From Prolixibacteraceae bacterium UBA6029 (GTDB taxonomy: Bacteria; Bacteroidota; Bacteroidia; Bacteroidales; Prolixibacteraceae): DNA of 64,000 nucleotides. The stretch covers positions 1-64,000 of the forward strand of contig DIZL01000072.1 of assembly GCA_002429385.1 (NCBI GenBank), in the 5' to 3' direction. The notes under the pieces were generated by a model. The model saw nothing but the letters and a program-made list of their open reading frames with translations, did not search any database and had not been told where the DNA came from. The first letter of the stretch is position 1. Each line of letters opens with the position of its first letter. Positions 9,191 to 16,895 of this stretch are shown here, in pieces. The position numbers were made by a program, and so were the translations under genes.

Positions 9191-9220
9191 CAAATGTAGA
9201 AATTAATTTGATTACCCAAA
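9191..9220 (-). promoter_or_regulatory. Promoter of the ilv leader-ilvDBN operon
   Basis: On the minus strand TTTG (9220-9217), an 18-base spacer and TACATTTG (9198-9191) match the Bacteroidota housekeeping promoter (TTTG at -33, TAnnTTTG at -7). Transcription would start near 9187, about 20 bases before the leader peptide. Confidence 0.8.
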
Positions 9221-9376
9221 ATTAATTTGAAAGTAAATTACTTGTATTATTGAAAATCTATAAGTGAACGTTTCAGTTTTAAACAATTAAGTCTTAAAAA
9301 AGATCAAATTGACTACATTTTTCAACAAGATCTTTTATAGGACAACAACACTTGCCCGATTGCAATTCAATTCTCG

Positions 9377-10081
9377 CTATACTTTCCCAATCATAAATAT
9401 TGCAGGTCGCTTCTGAATATCGGGAATATTGGTTTTCCACCAGGAAACCGACTTGCATCGGATAAATTCTGTATCCAGGGTAATATCAACAGCAATGCAC
9501 AACATCGTCTGAGGGTCACAGTTTCGCAGCAATTCGTCAAGTAATTGTGCATTCCGGTATGGTGCTTCAATAAACAGCTGTGTCTGGCCTTCCGTTTGCA
9601 TACGGTTTTCAAGCATCTTAATCTGATTAGCTTTCTCCGGATTTCTTATGGGTAAGTAACCATTAAAAGCAAAATTCTGACCACTCATGCCTGAGGCCAT
9701 CAAGGCCAGTAGAATTGAAGATGGTCCAACCAGCGGGACTACCTGGATATTTCGGATGTGTGCAAGCTTTACAACCTCTGCTCCCGGATCAGCAACCCCC
9801 GGACAACCCGCCTCCGAAATGATTCCAATATCCAATCCATTCCTGTTGGGTTCCAGAAATCGGCTGATTTCCTTCTTGTCGGTATGTTGGTTCAATTCAA
9901 AAAATGTAAGATCATCAATCACAATCGATGGATTCACTTTCTTCAGGAAACGCCTAGCAGTACGAAGGTCTTCAACGATAAAGACCGAAACGGATGAAAT
10001 CAGTTGTGTCAGATCAGGAGGTAAAACCCGCTCAATGGAAGTGTCGCCCAACGTGGTGGGAATGAGAAAAAGCTTGGCCAT
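9377..10081 (-). CDS. rsmI: RsmI-like 16S rRNA (cytidine-2'-O) methyltransferase, tetrapyrrole methylase fold
   Basis: Members of this family methylate the 2'-O of C1402 in 16S rRNA with S-adenosylmethionine. The 234-residue protein starts with LFLIPTTLGD (SAM-binding P-loop region), has FIVEDLRTARRFL and the highly conserved SEAGCPGVADPG segment near residue 90-100, followed by VVPLVGPSSILLALMASG. It is about 50 residues shorter than E. coli RsmI, lacking the C-terminal extension, as is common in Bacteroidota. The gene is divergent from the MBL hydrolase at 10174 and a TATTTTTG promoter element lies only 13 bases before its start. Confidence 0.88.
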   Translation of the reverse strand: MAKLFLIPTTLGDTSIERVLPPDLTQLISSVSVFIVEDLRTARRFLKKVNPSIVIDDLTFFELNQHTDKKEISRFLEPNRNGLDIGIISEAGCPGVADPGAEVVKLAHIRNIQVVPLVGPSSILLALMASGMSGQNFAFNGYLPIRNPEKANQIKMLENRMQTEGQTQLFIEAPYRNAQLLDELLRNCDPQTMLCIAVDITLDTEFIRCKSVSWWKTNIPDIQKRPAIFMIGKV

Positions 10082-10094
10082 TATTATTTTTTTG

Positions 10095-10102
10095 CAAAAA
10101 TA
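10095..10102 (-). promoter_or_regulatory. -7 element (TATTTTTG) of rsmI
   Basis: TATTTTTG on the minus strand matches TAnnTTTG. It implies a start site only about 10 bases before the rsmI ATG. No clear -33 box is visible. Confidence 0.5.
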
Positions 10103-10135
10103 GTTAAAAACCTTCGGTCAGCAGAGGGCAATCCT

Positions 10136-10143
10136 TATTTTTG
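10136..10143 (+). promoter_or_regulatory. -7 element (TATTTTTG) of the MBL hydrolase gene
   Basis: TATTTTTG lies 30 bases before the GTG start at 10174 and matches the Bacteroidota -7 consensus. The -33 box is poor. Confidence 0.55.
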
Positions 10144-10173
10144 TGTACCAAATAACACGCAAATAATTCGATT

Positions 10174-10935
10174 GTGAAACTTACTTTTTTAGGAACAGGA
10201 ACATCACAGGGAATACCGGTAGTCGCATGTCAATGTCCGGTATGTTTATCCGGCAATCCAAAAGACAAGCGCTTAAGGGCTTCAGTCATGATTGAAACGG
10301 AAAACTTACGTCTTGTCATTGATGCAGGACCCGATTTCAGACAGCAAATGCTGTTGCATCAGGTCCGTCACTTAAACGGTATTTTGATCACCCACGAGCA
10401 TGTCGATCATATTTTTGGTCTGGATGACATCCGTGCTTTCAACTGGGTACAGAAACAGGCAACCGACATTTATGCCGAAGAACGTGTTCAGATTGCTATC
10501 CGAAGAATTTTTGATTATGTATTTGCCAACTTTAAGTATCCCGGCATTCCGCAAATGCATCTTCACCTGATCGGGAATACTCCGTTTGCCATCAATGGTC
10601 TTGAAATCATTCCGATACGTGGTTATCATTACAAATTACCTGTCTTTGGATTCCGCTTTGGCAAAATAGCCTATGTTACCGATGTTAACCGTCTGGAAGA
10701 TGCTGAGATGGATAAGCTACGCGGATTGGAAGTATTGGTTATTAATGCCTTGCGAAAGGAAGTACACATTTCACACTACAATTTAAGTCAGGCACTTGAA
10801 GTAATTGCCGAAGTCAAACCCACGAAAGCATACCTGACCCATCTTTCGCATCAGATGGGCTTTCACAATAAGGTGCAGCAGGAACTTCCTGAAAATGTAT
10901 TTCTATCGTATGATGGGTTGGTATTGAAAGCCTAA
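10174..10935 (+). CDS. MBL-fold metallohydrolase, PhnP-like
   Basis: This is a 253-residue metallo-beta-lactamase-fold protein. It begins LTFLGTGTSQGIP and has the di-metal motif ITHEHVDHIFGLDD (HxHxDH variant with E at the second position, residues about 72-85). Later metal ligands are seen in YVTDVN and in the LSHQMG region. A CxC...C set near residue 23-28 (CQCPVC) resembles the extra zinc site of PhnP. PhnP-type members cleave cyclic phosphodiesters; the substrate here is unknown. The start codon is GTG, as the nearest in-frame start after the promoter. Confidence 0.85.
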   Translation: MKLTFLGTGTSQGIPVVACQCPVCLSGNPKDKRLRASVMIETENLRLVIDAGPDFRQQMLLHQVRHLNGILITHEHVDHIFGLDDIRAFNWVQKQATDIYAEERVQIAIRRIFDYVFANFKYPGIPQMHLHLIGNTPFAINGLEIIPIRGYHYKLPVFGFRFGKIAYVTDVNRLEDAEMDKLRGLEVLVINALRKEVHISHYNLSQALEVIAEVKPTKAYLTHLSHQMGFHNKVQQELPENVFLSYDGLVLKA

Positions 10936-11105
10936 GAAGCCGTTGGTCAATTCGTGTGGATATTTTGTATCATGTCCCTTGTTTCCCGTATGCGGTCTGA
11001 GCTATTGTGACTGACAAATAACGACTTATTGACTATATGCGATAAATTATTCCATGACAATGATTTTATTGCTTAGATATATTTAAGTATGCCGTATAAA
11101 TTATT

Positions 11106-11113
11106 TATATTTG
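11106..11113 (+). promoter_or_regulatory. -7 element (TATATTTG) of the VapBC-like pair
   Basis: TATATTTG lies 19 bases before the antitoxin ATG and matches TAnnTTTG. The bases around it are AT-rich and contain TATAAATTATTTATA, a partial inverted repeat that could serve as operator. Confidence 0.6.
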
Positions 11114-11131
11114 TACGGCAATTAGACAACT

Positions 11132-11377
11132 ATGGAAACAAAACTTACTATCCGATTAAAAAAGAAGGTGATAGATCAAGCAAAAGAATACGCCTTTAAT
11201 CATAAAATAAGCCTTTCAAAAATGGTAGAAGTATATCTTGAATCTATTACAGAGCAAGCAAAGAATGATATTGAAATCACTCCCCTGGTTGAAAGCCTAA
11301 GTGGCGTAATCCATCTGAATGATAATCTTGATTTGAAGAATGAGTATGCGAATTACCTTGCAGAAAAATATAAATGA
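11132..11377 (+). CDS. Antitoxin, DUF6364-like ribbon-helix-helix protein
   Basis: This 81-residue protein opens with a beta strand (TKLTIRLKKKVIDQAKEYA) and a helix pair (KISLSKMVEVYLESI) characteristic of ribbon-helix-helix DNA-binding antitoxins of the DUF6364 type. The acidic C-terminal tail (about residues 45-81) would bind and inhibit the toxin. Its stop overlaps the start of the PIN-domain gene by four bases (ATGA), so the two are translationally coupled. It probably represses its own promoter. Confidence 0.85.
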   Translation: METKLTIRLKKKVIDQAKEYAFNHKISLSKMVEVYLESITEQAKNDIEITPLVESLSGVIHLNDNLDLKNEYANYLAEKYK

Positions 11378-11787
11378 AACGATTATTTCTGGATACCAAT
11401 ATCATCATTGATTTGCTTGCAAAAAGAGAACCTTTTTACAATCAGGCTGCTCAAATCTTTTCTTTGGCTGACAAATCAAATATCCAAATCTTCGTTTCCG
11501 CGCTTACCTTTGCCAATACGAATTATATTCTACTAAAGGAGAAAAAGCCGGAAGAAGCCAAAGCCATACTTCGTAAATTGAAATTAATAGTTAATGTTAT
11601 TAATCTGGATGACAAGATTGTAGGACTATCGCTGAATGACAGTGACTTTAACGATTTTGAAGATGCACTACAATATTATTCAGCAATTGAAAACGGAATT
11701 GAGATAATTATAACTAGGAACCTGAAAGATTTCCAGAAATCGAAAATACTGGTATTAACTGCCGAGCAATTCCTTCAGCGAATATAA
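11374..11787 (+). CDS. PIN-domain toxin, VapC-like
   Basis: This 137-residue PIN-domain protein starts with LFLDTNIIIDLL, containing the first catalytic aspartate (residue 7), has a conserved glutamate in the middle part and acidic residues in DFNDFEDALQYYSA followed by IITRNLKDFQKS, which is the C-terminal PIN signature. VapC toxins are Mg-dependent ribonucleases, usually acting on tRNA or rRNA. It overlaps its antitoxin by four bases. The pair sits alone in an intergenic region flanked by housekeeping genes. Confidence 0.9.
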   Translation: MKRLFLDTNIIIDLLAKREPFYNQAAQIFSLADKSNIQIFVSALTFANTNYILLKEKKPEEAKAILRKLKLIVNVINLDDKIVGLSLNDSDFNDFEDALQYYSAIENGIEIIITRNLKDFQKSKILVLTAEQFLQRI

Positions 11788-11837
11788 CCCATCAAATAAA
11801 TCAACCTGCAAAAGCTCTTTTTCCTTTTTCCTGTTAG

Positions 11838-12437
11838 CTAAAAAAATATTCTATCCACTATAATTACCGGCATCTCCTCAAAATCAATCAGCGCGTTAAT
11901 TAGCCCGACCTTTTGATATCCCGGAATATCTTCTTCCCTGATTTCCCATTCAGAGATGATCCCCTCATCGAGTAAATACTGTCGTTTGGTACCTTTAAGC
12001 AATGGTGTTGTGGAAGTATACCAGTTGGTACCGTCAAAAAACAATACGTTTGCCGTAAAGGAATCACTTACAAATCCATTTTTGATAATCAGTACATCAT
12101 CACAAGTGCCACGCTGCTCAAATAACTCCTGAAGGACTTGCCTGTCCGTATATTTCAAATGATAATCGACACTTTCGTGATGAACTACTTTCAGGCTTTG
12201 AATGATCCTTAATTGGTAGGGCTCAATTTCAATCTTTTCAATGATCCGGTTATAGATGACACGGATTTTATACAATCCTGACTGACAATCTTCAGGAATT
12301 GTTAGTACATCCGACAATTCTATGTGCTCAGTTCCCGGGAAAAGCTCTTCCAGAGAACAATTCATCCTTCCCTGGTGATAGTCCAGGTTGCGGATAATTC
12401 CATCTTTCAGCTTAAGTGATTCAACTAATTGGTACAT
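11838..12437 (-). CDS. pabC: Aminotransferase class IV, 4-amino-4-deoxychorismate lyase-like
   Basis: This PLP enzyme should convert aminodeoxychorismate to 4-aminobenzoate and pyruvate for folate synthesis. It has 199 residues, shorter than the 270 usual in proteobacteria, but the class IV core is visible: LDYHQGRM near residue 20, the likely PLP lysine in DYHLKYTDRQ near residue 95, CDDVLIIKNGFVSD and the turn TPLLKGTKRQYLLDEG. It overlaps the upstream pabB gene by 17 bases, which supports the assignment over a generic branched-chain aminotransferase. Confidence 0.85.
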   Translation of the reverse strand: MYQLVESLKLKDGIIRNLDYHQGRMNCSLEELFPGTEHIELSDVLTIPEDCQSGLYKIRVIYNRIIEKIEIEPYQLRIIQSLKVVHHESVDYHLKYTDRQVLQELFEQRGTCDDVLIIKNGFVSDSFTANVLFFDGTNWYTSTTPLLKGTKRQYLLDEGIISEWEIREEDIPGYQKVGLINALIDFEEMPVIIVDRIFF

Positions 12438-13395
12438 ATACTTTCTGAATTAGTTCATTGTACTCTGATCGACAGTCGCTTAAAAACGTGATCCCGCCAC
12501 CGCTTTTAAAAATAGAATGATCACCTCCCTGTTCCATGTAACGGATCAAAACGCAACTATCGAGGTTTTGACCATCGAAAATACCAAATATTCCCGTATA
12601 GTAACCTCTTTGGTATCCTTCGACCTTATGGATAATTTCAACAGTTTTTTGTTTGGGGGCTCCGCAGATCGATCCTGCAGGCAGTAGTCTGGCCAATATA
12701 GTCCCAATGGATTGCCGATAATCATTTGGAAGCTTGCCCGAAATCTGCGAACTCATCTGTAATAAATCGCCCTTATTGGTACTGATCCGATCGATATACA
12801 TCAATCGATCTACCTGCACATCGATGGCCACCATGCTCAGGTCGTTCCGTATCAGGTCAACAATAGTATGGTGTTCTGCCACTTCCTTTTCATCGGTAAG
12901 TAATAGTTGTTCTGCATTTTCAATGTTCGCATCAATGGTTCCCTTCATCGGATAGGAAGTAATAATTCCATCATTTATGCGTACAAATATTTCAGGTGAG
13001 AAACACACAAACTGATTTTTAAGCCAGATCTTAAAGGGGGCATCACTCAAATGGAAGAGTTCCTCTGGCAATAGGTTCGTCTCCACCCTGGTAGGCATGG
13101 TCAGGTTAAGCAAATAAGTATCACCATTATGAATGTGCTGTTGAACCTTGTTATATGCCTGCAGATACCGTTCAAATTCAATAGACTGTATATTCCATAC
13201 CACATCCTTTGCCTGATGATGCACACCGTTTAGATAGTTGGCCTTGTTTGGAGTTTTCCAAAGCAACTCTGAAGAGTCCTTAATATCAAAAATCAGGGGT
13301 TTATTAAAGTCGAAATCAATGACAAATGCAAATGGCTGACCTTTCGCACCCAGTTCATTCATCCGGCTAACAGCATTCTTCTGTGTCTCATTCAT
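12421..13395 (-). CDS. pabB: Aminodeoxychorismate synthase component I
   Basis: This chorismate-binding enzyme converts chorismate and ammonia to aminodeoxychorismate. At 324 residues it consists essentially of the catalytic domain and lacks most of the N-terminal domain of E. coli PabB. Signature segments include GDTYLLNLT, FVCFSPEIF, SYPMKGTID, ADLIRNDL-like VDLIRNDLS and LLPAGSICGAPK near residue 240. Anthranilate synthase is less likely, given the pabC partner immediately downstream. A -7 element lies only 9 bases upstream of the ATG. Confidence 0.9.
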   Translation of the reverse strand: MNETQKNAVSRMNELGAKGQPFAFVIDFDFNKPLIFDIKDSSELLWKTPNKANYLNGVHHQAKDVVWNIQSIEFERYLQAYNKVQQHIHNGDTYLLNLTMPTRVETNLLPEELFHLSDAPFKIWLKNQFVCFSPEIFVRINDGIITSYPMKGTIDANIENAEQLLLTDEKEVAEHHTIVDLIRNDLSMVAIDVQVDRLMYIDRISTNKGDLLQMSSQISGKLPNDYRQSIGTILARLLPAGSICGAPKQKTVEIIHKVEGYQRGYYTGIFGIFDGQNLDSCVLIRYMEQGGDHSIFKSGGGITFLSDCRSEYNELIQKVYVPIS

Positions 13396-13403
13396 TGTAG
13401 TGC

Positions 13404-13411
13404 CAAAGATA
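13404..13411 (-). promoter_or_regulatory. -7 element (TATCTTTG) of pabBC
   Basis: TATCTTTG on the minus strand ends eight bases before the pabB ATG, so the transcript would have a leader of only a few bases. Confidence 0.6.
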
Positions 13412-13480
13412 GATAAAGAACACGAAAATTTCGATCATTTACGTTCAGGTAATATAAACGTAGATTGTACAAACAGCCTC

Positions 13481-14008
13481 TTAGTGATTGTCAAGTTTTA
13501 ACCTCATCATGATATCTGTTTGTTCGTCATTACCCAATTTGAAAATATGTTTGTCAAATTCAACAAAGCAGTTTTTCTTGTAAAAACTTATAGCTCTATG
13601 ATTTTCTTCCCAAACTCCTAACCACAAATAGTCAGCATCAATCCGTTTAGCAATACCAAACGCTGTTTCGTATAAGATTTGTCCAACATGTTTTCGGTGA
13701 AACTCCTTCAAAACGTAGATACGTTCTAATTCAAGTCCTTTGGGGTCTTTAAGTTCTGTTTGTGCTTGTCCGAAATTTACTTTCAAATAACCAATTACAC
13801 GATTGTTAAGACTGGCAAAGTAAAATTCAGAGTCTGGAGTTGTCAGTTCAGCAGTTAGCTTGTCAACCGCAAAACTTTCGTCCAGGTATTTTTGCATATT
13901 TTCTTCCGTGTTTACTTCAGCGAAAGTTTCAAGGAAAGTCTGTCTTCCAATCAGTTGTAATTGTTCAAGTTCACTTAGCCCTATCTTCTTTATTTCTATT
14001 TTATCCAT
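13481..14008 (-). CDS. GNAT family N-acetyltransferase
   Basis: This 175-residue protein has the GNAT fold: N-terminal strand IEIKKIGLSELEQLQLI, central IGYLKVNFGQ strand, LERIYVLKEFHRKHVGQILYE containing the acetyl-CoA pyrophosphate-binding Q/RxxGxG/A-type motif in variant form (RKHVGQ), and the C-terminal DYLWLGVWEENHRAISFYKKNCF, a hallmark of the family. Substrate unknown; related proteins act on polyamines or on protein N-termini. It is a single gene with a TACTTTTG promoter element upstream. Confidence 0.9.
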   Translation of the reverse strand: MDKIEIKKIGLSELEQLQLIGRQTFLETFAEVNTEENMQKYLDESFAVDKLTAELTTPDSEFYFASLNNRVIGYLKVNFGQAQTELKDPKGLELERIYVLKEFHRKHVGQILYETAFGIAKRIDADYLWLGVWEENHRAISFYKKNCFVEFDKHIFKLGNDEQTDIMMRLKLDNH

Positions 14009-14062
14009 CGTTATTTCGTCTTGTAGTGATTGTCTCCAGGTTTAAACTTATTTATAACCTGC

Positions 14063-14070
14063 CAAAAGTA
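14063..14070 (-). promoter_or_regulatory. -7 element (TACTTTTG) of the GNAT gene
   Basis: TACTTTTG on the minus strand lies 55 bases before the GNAT start and matches TAnnTTTG. Confidence 0.5.
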
Positions 14071-14329
14071 ATGAACTACCATCAAATCTAGCTTTATATA
14101 TTTACCTTTTTAGCAATTGCAAACCTACTAAAGTAATATAATTCTATTGAGCAGAGACTATACAAATTTGCATACAATAGCAGGTAAACGTACTAAAATA
14201 TGTAATTTGAAACATGAAATAGTTTCATCATGAGTGATTTTGTATGGTATCTGCATAACAAACCCTCACCGTCAAAAATAAATCACACAAAATGCCTTAA
14301 AAAGATAAGGGAATTCATTTTTTGTGTAT

Positions 14330-14337
14330 TAATTTTG
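14330..14337 (+). promoter_or_regulatory. -7 element (TAATTTTG) directly in front of the YggS gene
   Basis: TAATTTTG ends four bases before the ATG at 14342. If this is the promoter the mRNA would start at or within one or two bases of the start codon, i.e. be leaderless. Confidence 0.5.
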
Positions 14338-14341
14338 AACT

Positions 14342-15022
14342 ATGAGCATAGCAGAAAAAATCAAGGAGATAAAAGCCACTTTGCCGGCCATTATAAAGCT
14401 GGTAGCGGTGTCTAAAACCAAGCCGGTCGATCTTCTGATGGAAGCCTATTCTGTCGGACAAAGGGCGTTTGGCGAAAACAAAGTTCAGGAGCTGGTATCC
14501 AAATACGAAGCGCTGCCCAAAGATATCGAATGGCACTTTATCGGTCACCTGCAATCGAACAAAATCAAATATATCATCCCGTTTGTTCATTTGATTCACG
14601 GCGTAGATTCATTCAAGCTGTTGAAAGCTATCGACAAAGAAGCAGAACAGGTAAGCCGGATCGTTCACTGCCTGCTCCAATTTCACATTGCCGAAGAAGA
14701 AACCAAATTTGGGTTATCAATGGACGAAACCACTGCAATGCTGAATTCAACCGAATTTAAATCACTGAAACACGTTAAAATTTCAGGAGTGATGGGAATG
14801 GCTACCTATACCGATGATACCAATCTGGTCAGGAATGAATTTGCACATCTGAAAACCATTTTCGATCGGCTTAAATCAGAGTATTTTCCACTTGAAGCCG
14901 AATTCAAGGAGATCTCAATGGGTATGTCGGGCGATTACCTCATTGCTGTTCAGGAAGGAAGCACTATGGTTCGCATCGGCAGTACAATATTTGGTGAACG
15001 AATCTATACTCTGAGAACATAA
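14342..15022 (+). CDS. YggS/PLPBP family pyridoxal-phosphate homeostasis protein
   Basis: This 226-residue alanine-racemase-fold protein binds PLP and helps to keep vitamin B6 and amino/keto acid pools balanced; it has no known catalytic activity. The PLP lysine is K25 in LVAVSKTKP. FGENKVQEL and WHFIGHLQSNK follow in the usual order, and the C-terminal phosphate-binding region has SMGMSGDYLIAVQEGSTMVRIGSTIFG. It is followed 60 bases later by the dihydroorotate-dehydrogenase-like gene. Confidence 0.95.
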   Translation: MSIAEKIKEIKATLPAIIKLVAVSKTKPVDLLMEAYSVGQRAFGENKVQELVSKYEALPKDIEWHFIGHLQSNKIKYIIPFVHLIHGVDSFKLLKAIDKEAEQVSRIVHCLLQFHIAEEETKFGLSMDETTAMLNSTEFKSLKHVKISGVMGMATYTDDTNLVRNEFAHLKTIFDRLKSEYFPLEAEFKEISMGMSGDYLIAVQEGSTMVRIGSTIFGERIYTLRT

Positions 15023-15083
15023 CGATCCAATACTTTGTTATAAACAGAAATTCAGGCTTCATTCTTGAACTAATAGATCTGAT

Positions 15084-16067
15084 ATGACAAACCTTGAAAC
15101 CAAATATATGGGATTAAATCTTAAAAATCCCATCATAGTAGCCAGTTCAGGCCTGACCAATTCGGTTGAACGAATCAAAGACCTCGAACAGGCAGGTGCA
15201 GGTGCAGTCGTTCTGAAATCCATCTTTGAGGAACAGATCAATAATGAAGTGCTTCATTTGATCAACCGTGATCCCCAGATTCTGTACCCCGAAACTGAAG
15301 ATTTTATCTGGAATTATACCCGAAACAATTCAATTACCCGTCACCTGAATCTGTTGAGCGAAGTAAAAAAGGAAACCGAGATACCGGTCATTGCCAGCAT
15401 CAACTGCATGTCGGCATCCGAATGGACTATATTTGCCAGGGACTTCGAGAATGCGGGAGCCGATGCACTGGAACTCAACCTGTTTTTTGTCCCAACCGAT
15501 CCGAAGAAAACCGCCGAAGAGATCGAACAGCTCTATATGAATATCGTGTCTTCCGTTAAACGAAGCACAATCATACCCATCTCGGTTAAAATCGGATATT
15601 ACTACACCAATCTCTTGTCGCTTGCCAGTAAGCTCACCACAAGCGGTGCCGATGCACTGGTATTGTTTAACCGCTTCTACGAACCTGACATTGATATTGA
15701 AAAGCTTGAATTAACATCATCCGAAATCTTCAGTTCGCCTTCCGACATGCGTCGTTCCCTACGGTGGACGGGACTTATCTCATCGCAGTTACCAAAGATC
15801 AAGATTGCTGCATCAACAGGCATCCATGATGGGGAGTCCATCATCAAGCATCTTCTGGCCGGAGCCCAGGTGACACAGATTTGTTCAACGGTCTATATTA
15901 ACGGATCGCAGGTGATTGCAGGGATGGTCAATGACCTGAATGTATTTATGAAGAAATGGAACTTTAAGACGATAGAAGATTTCCGTGGAAAATTATCTTA
16001 TAAAAACATTCCTGACCCGATGCTCTACGAAAGAGCCCAGTTTATGAAGTATTTTGCAGTAAAATAA
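15084..16067 (+). CDS. Dihydroorotate dehydrogenase-like flavoprotein with altered substrate motif
   Basis: This 327-residue TIM-barrel flavoprotein is similar to class 1 dihydroorotate dehydrogenases: LKNPIIVASSGLTNS at the start, GAGAVVLKSIFEEQ for the FMN site, VIASINCMSASEW and the C-terminal FMN phosphate loop (IAASTGIHDGESIIKHLLAGAQVTQI-like segment). However, the orotate-binding N-x-S-C-P-N signature is replaced by ELNLFFVPTD, so pyrimidine synthesis is doubtful and another substrate is likely. Paralogues annotated as dihydroorotate dehydrogenase-like are widespread in Bacteroidota. The gene is downstream of YggS and may share its transcript. Confidence 0.85.
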   Translation: MTNLETKYMGLNLKNPIIVASSGLTNSVERIKDLEQAGAGAVVLKSIFEEQINNEVLHLINRDPQILYPETEDFIWNYTRNNSITRHLNLLSEVKKETEIPVIASINCMSASEWTIFARDFENAGADALELNLFFVPTDPKKTAEEIEQLYMNIVSSVKRSTIIPISVKIGYYYTNLLSLASKLTTSGADALVLFNRFYEPDIDIEKLELTSSEIFSSPSDMRRSLRWTGLISSQLPKIKIAASTGIHDGESIIKHLLAGAQVTQICSTVYINGSQVIAGMVNDLNVFMKKWNFKTIEDFRGKLSYKNIPDPMLYERAQFMKYFAVK

Positions 16068-16085
16068 TCAAAATCCCCCTTCCCC

Positions 16086-16149
16086 GTCATGCCGAACTTG
16101 TTTCTGTACCCCCTCCGATTGGGGGATCCTGAAACAAGTTCAGGATGAC
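16086..16149. repeat. Dispersed inverted repeat (copy 1; second copy at 43839)
   Basis: Arms 16086-16104 and 16131-16149 (GAAACAAGTTCAGGATGAC and its near complement) form a 19-bp stem with two mismatches. The same word, in the other orientation, recurs at 43839-43917. It lies between two convergent genes and could also act as terminator. It is followed to 16190 by a pyrimidine-rich tract. Confidence 0.8.
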
Positions 16150-16188
16150 GCTTCATTTTCCCCTTTCCTCTTTCCTGATTCCTGTTCT

Positions 16189-16716
16189 TCAGAGTCCGAT
16201 AGAAGGCAAAAAATCAACCACTTCGCGCATCAGTTCTACCTTTTGATCAGTTGCCCCCTGAATAGCCTGTTCCAGGCGTCCGATCCCGGTGTCAATCTTT
16301 TTCTGATCTATCCTTTCAGTCATATTGACAATGACAGTATAGGCCTCAAATGCAATCACGAAATCGCTTTCGATGAGCAAATCAACAAAAAGGCTCAGAT
16401 AGTTGCTGTAATCGAGTCCGTTTTCCCAGCAGCACGCCAGCAATTCCTTCAATTCGGGCGCATATTTCGGATTTTGTATGGCATCAATGATCACTGGAAT
16501 AGCATTACTCTCCTTCAGATTGGCAAACAAAGAGTTAATCTTTGACTTGATCTCCCTGCTTTGAGTCTGATGCAGAAGCTCGATCAACATCGGAACATCC
16601 GTTACTTTTCCTGAAACCCTTAATTCTTCGAGAGTCTCTAATACCCGAACGGTGTCTTCTGATTGGAATTCTTTAATTAAGTCTTTATTGTCGTCTTGCG
16701 TGTGGTCACTGCTCAT
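16189..16716 (-). CDS. HEAT-repeat-like protein of unknown function
   Basis: This 175-residue acidic protein is probably all-helical. Segments such as VLETLEELRVSGKVTDVPMLIELL, IKSKINSLFANLKESNAIPVIIDAI and APELKELLACCWENG resemble successive HEAT-type helical pairs. There is no signal peptide or membrane segment, so it is cytoplasmic, likely a protein-interaction scaffold. It converges with the dihydroorotate-dehydrogenase-like gene. A TAAATTTG element lies 24 bases upstream. Confidence 0.7.
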   Translation of the reverse strand: MSSDHTQDDNKDLIKEFQSEDTVRVLETLEELRVSGKVTDVPMLIELLHQTQSREIKSKINSLFANLKESNAIPVIIDAIQNPKYAPELKELLACCWENGLDYSNYLSLFVDLLIESDFVIAFEAYTVIVNMTERIDQKKIDTGIGRLEQAIQGATDQKVELMREVVDFLPSIGL

Positions 16717-16739
16717 TTGTTGTTCCGATTAATGTTTGG

Positions 16740-16747
16740 CAAATTTA
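16740..16747 (-). promoter_or_regulatory. -7 element (TAAATTTG) of the HEAT-like gene
   Basis: TAAATTTG on the minus strand, about 24 bases before the start codon, matches TAnnTTTG. Confidence 0.5.
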
Positions 16748-16867
16748 ATAATTTGAAGATAATATTTGTCGTTCCTACTTTCATGATATTTTCCCTCGGC
16801 ATCTATCACAAAAAATAATTTACCGGTTCCCGGTCAGCCTATACTGCTGAAATCTGATCTTAATTTT

Positions 16868-16875
16868 ATCTTTGC
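16868..16875 (+). promoter_or_regulatory. -7 element (TATCTTTG) of the MATE gene
   Basis: TATCTTTG ends 20 bases before the ATG of the MATE exporter and matches TAnnTTTG. Confidence 0.6.
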
Positions 16876-16895
16876 CCCCCTATTGACACAGGATA

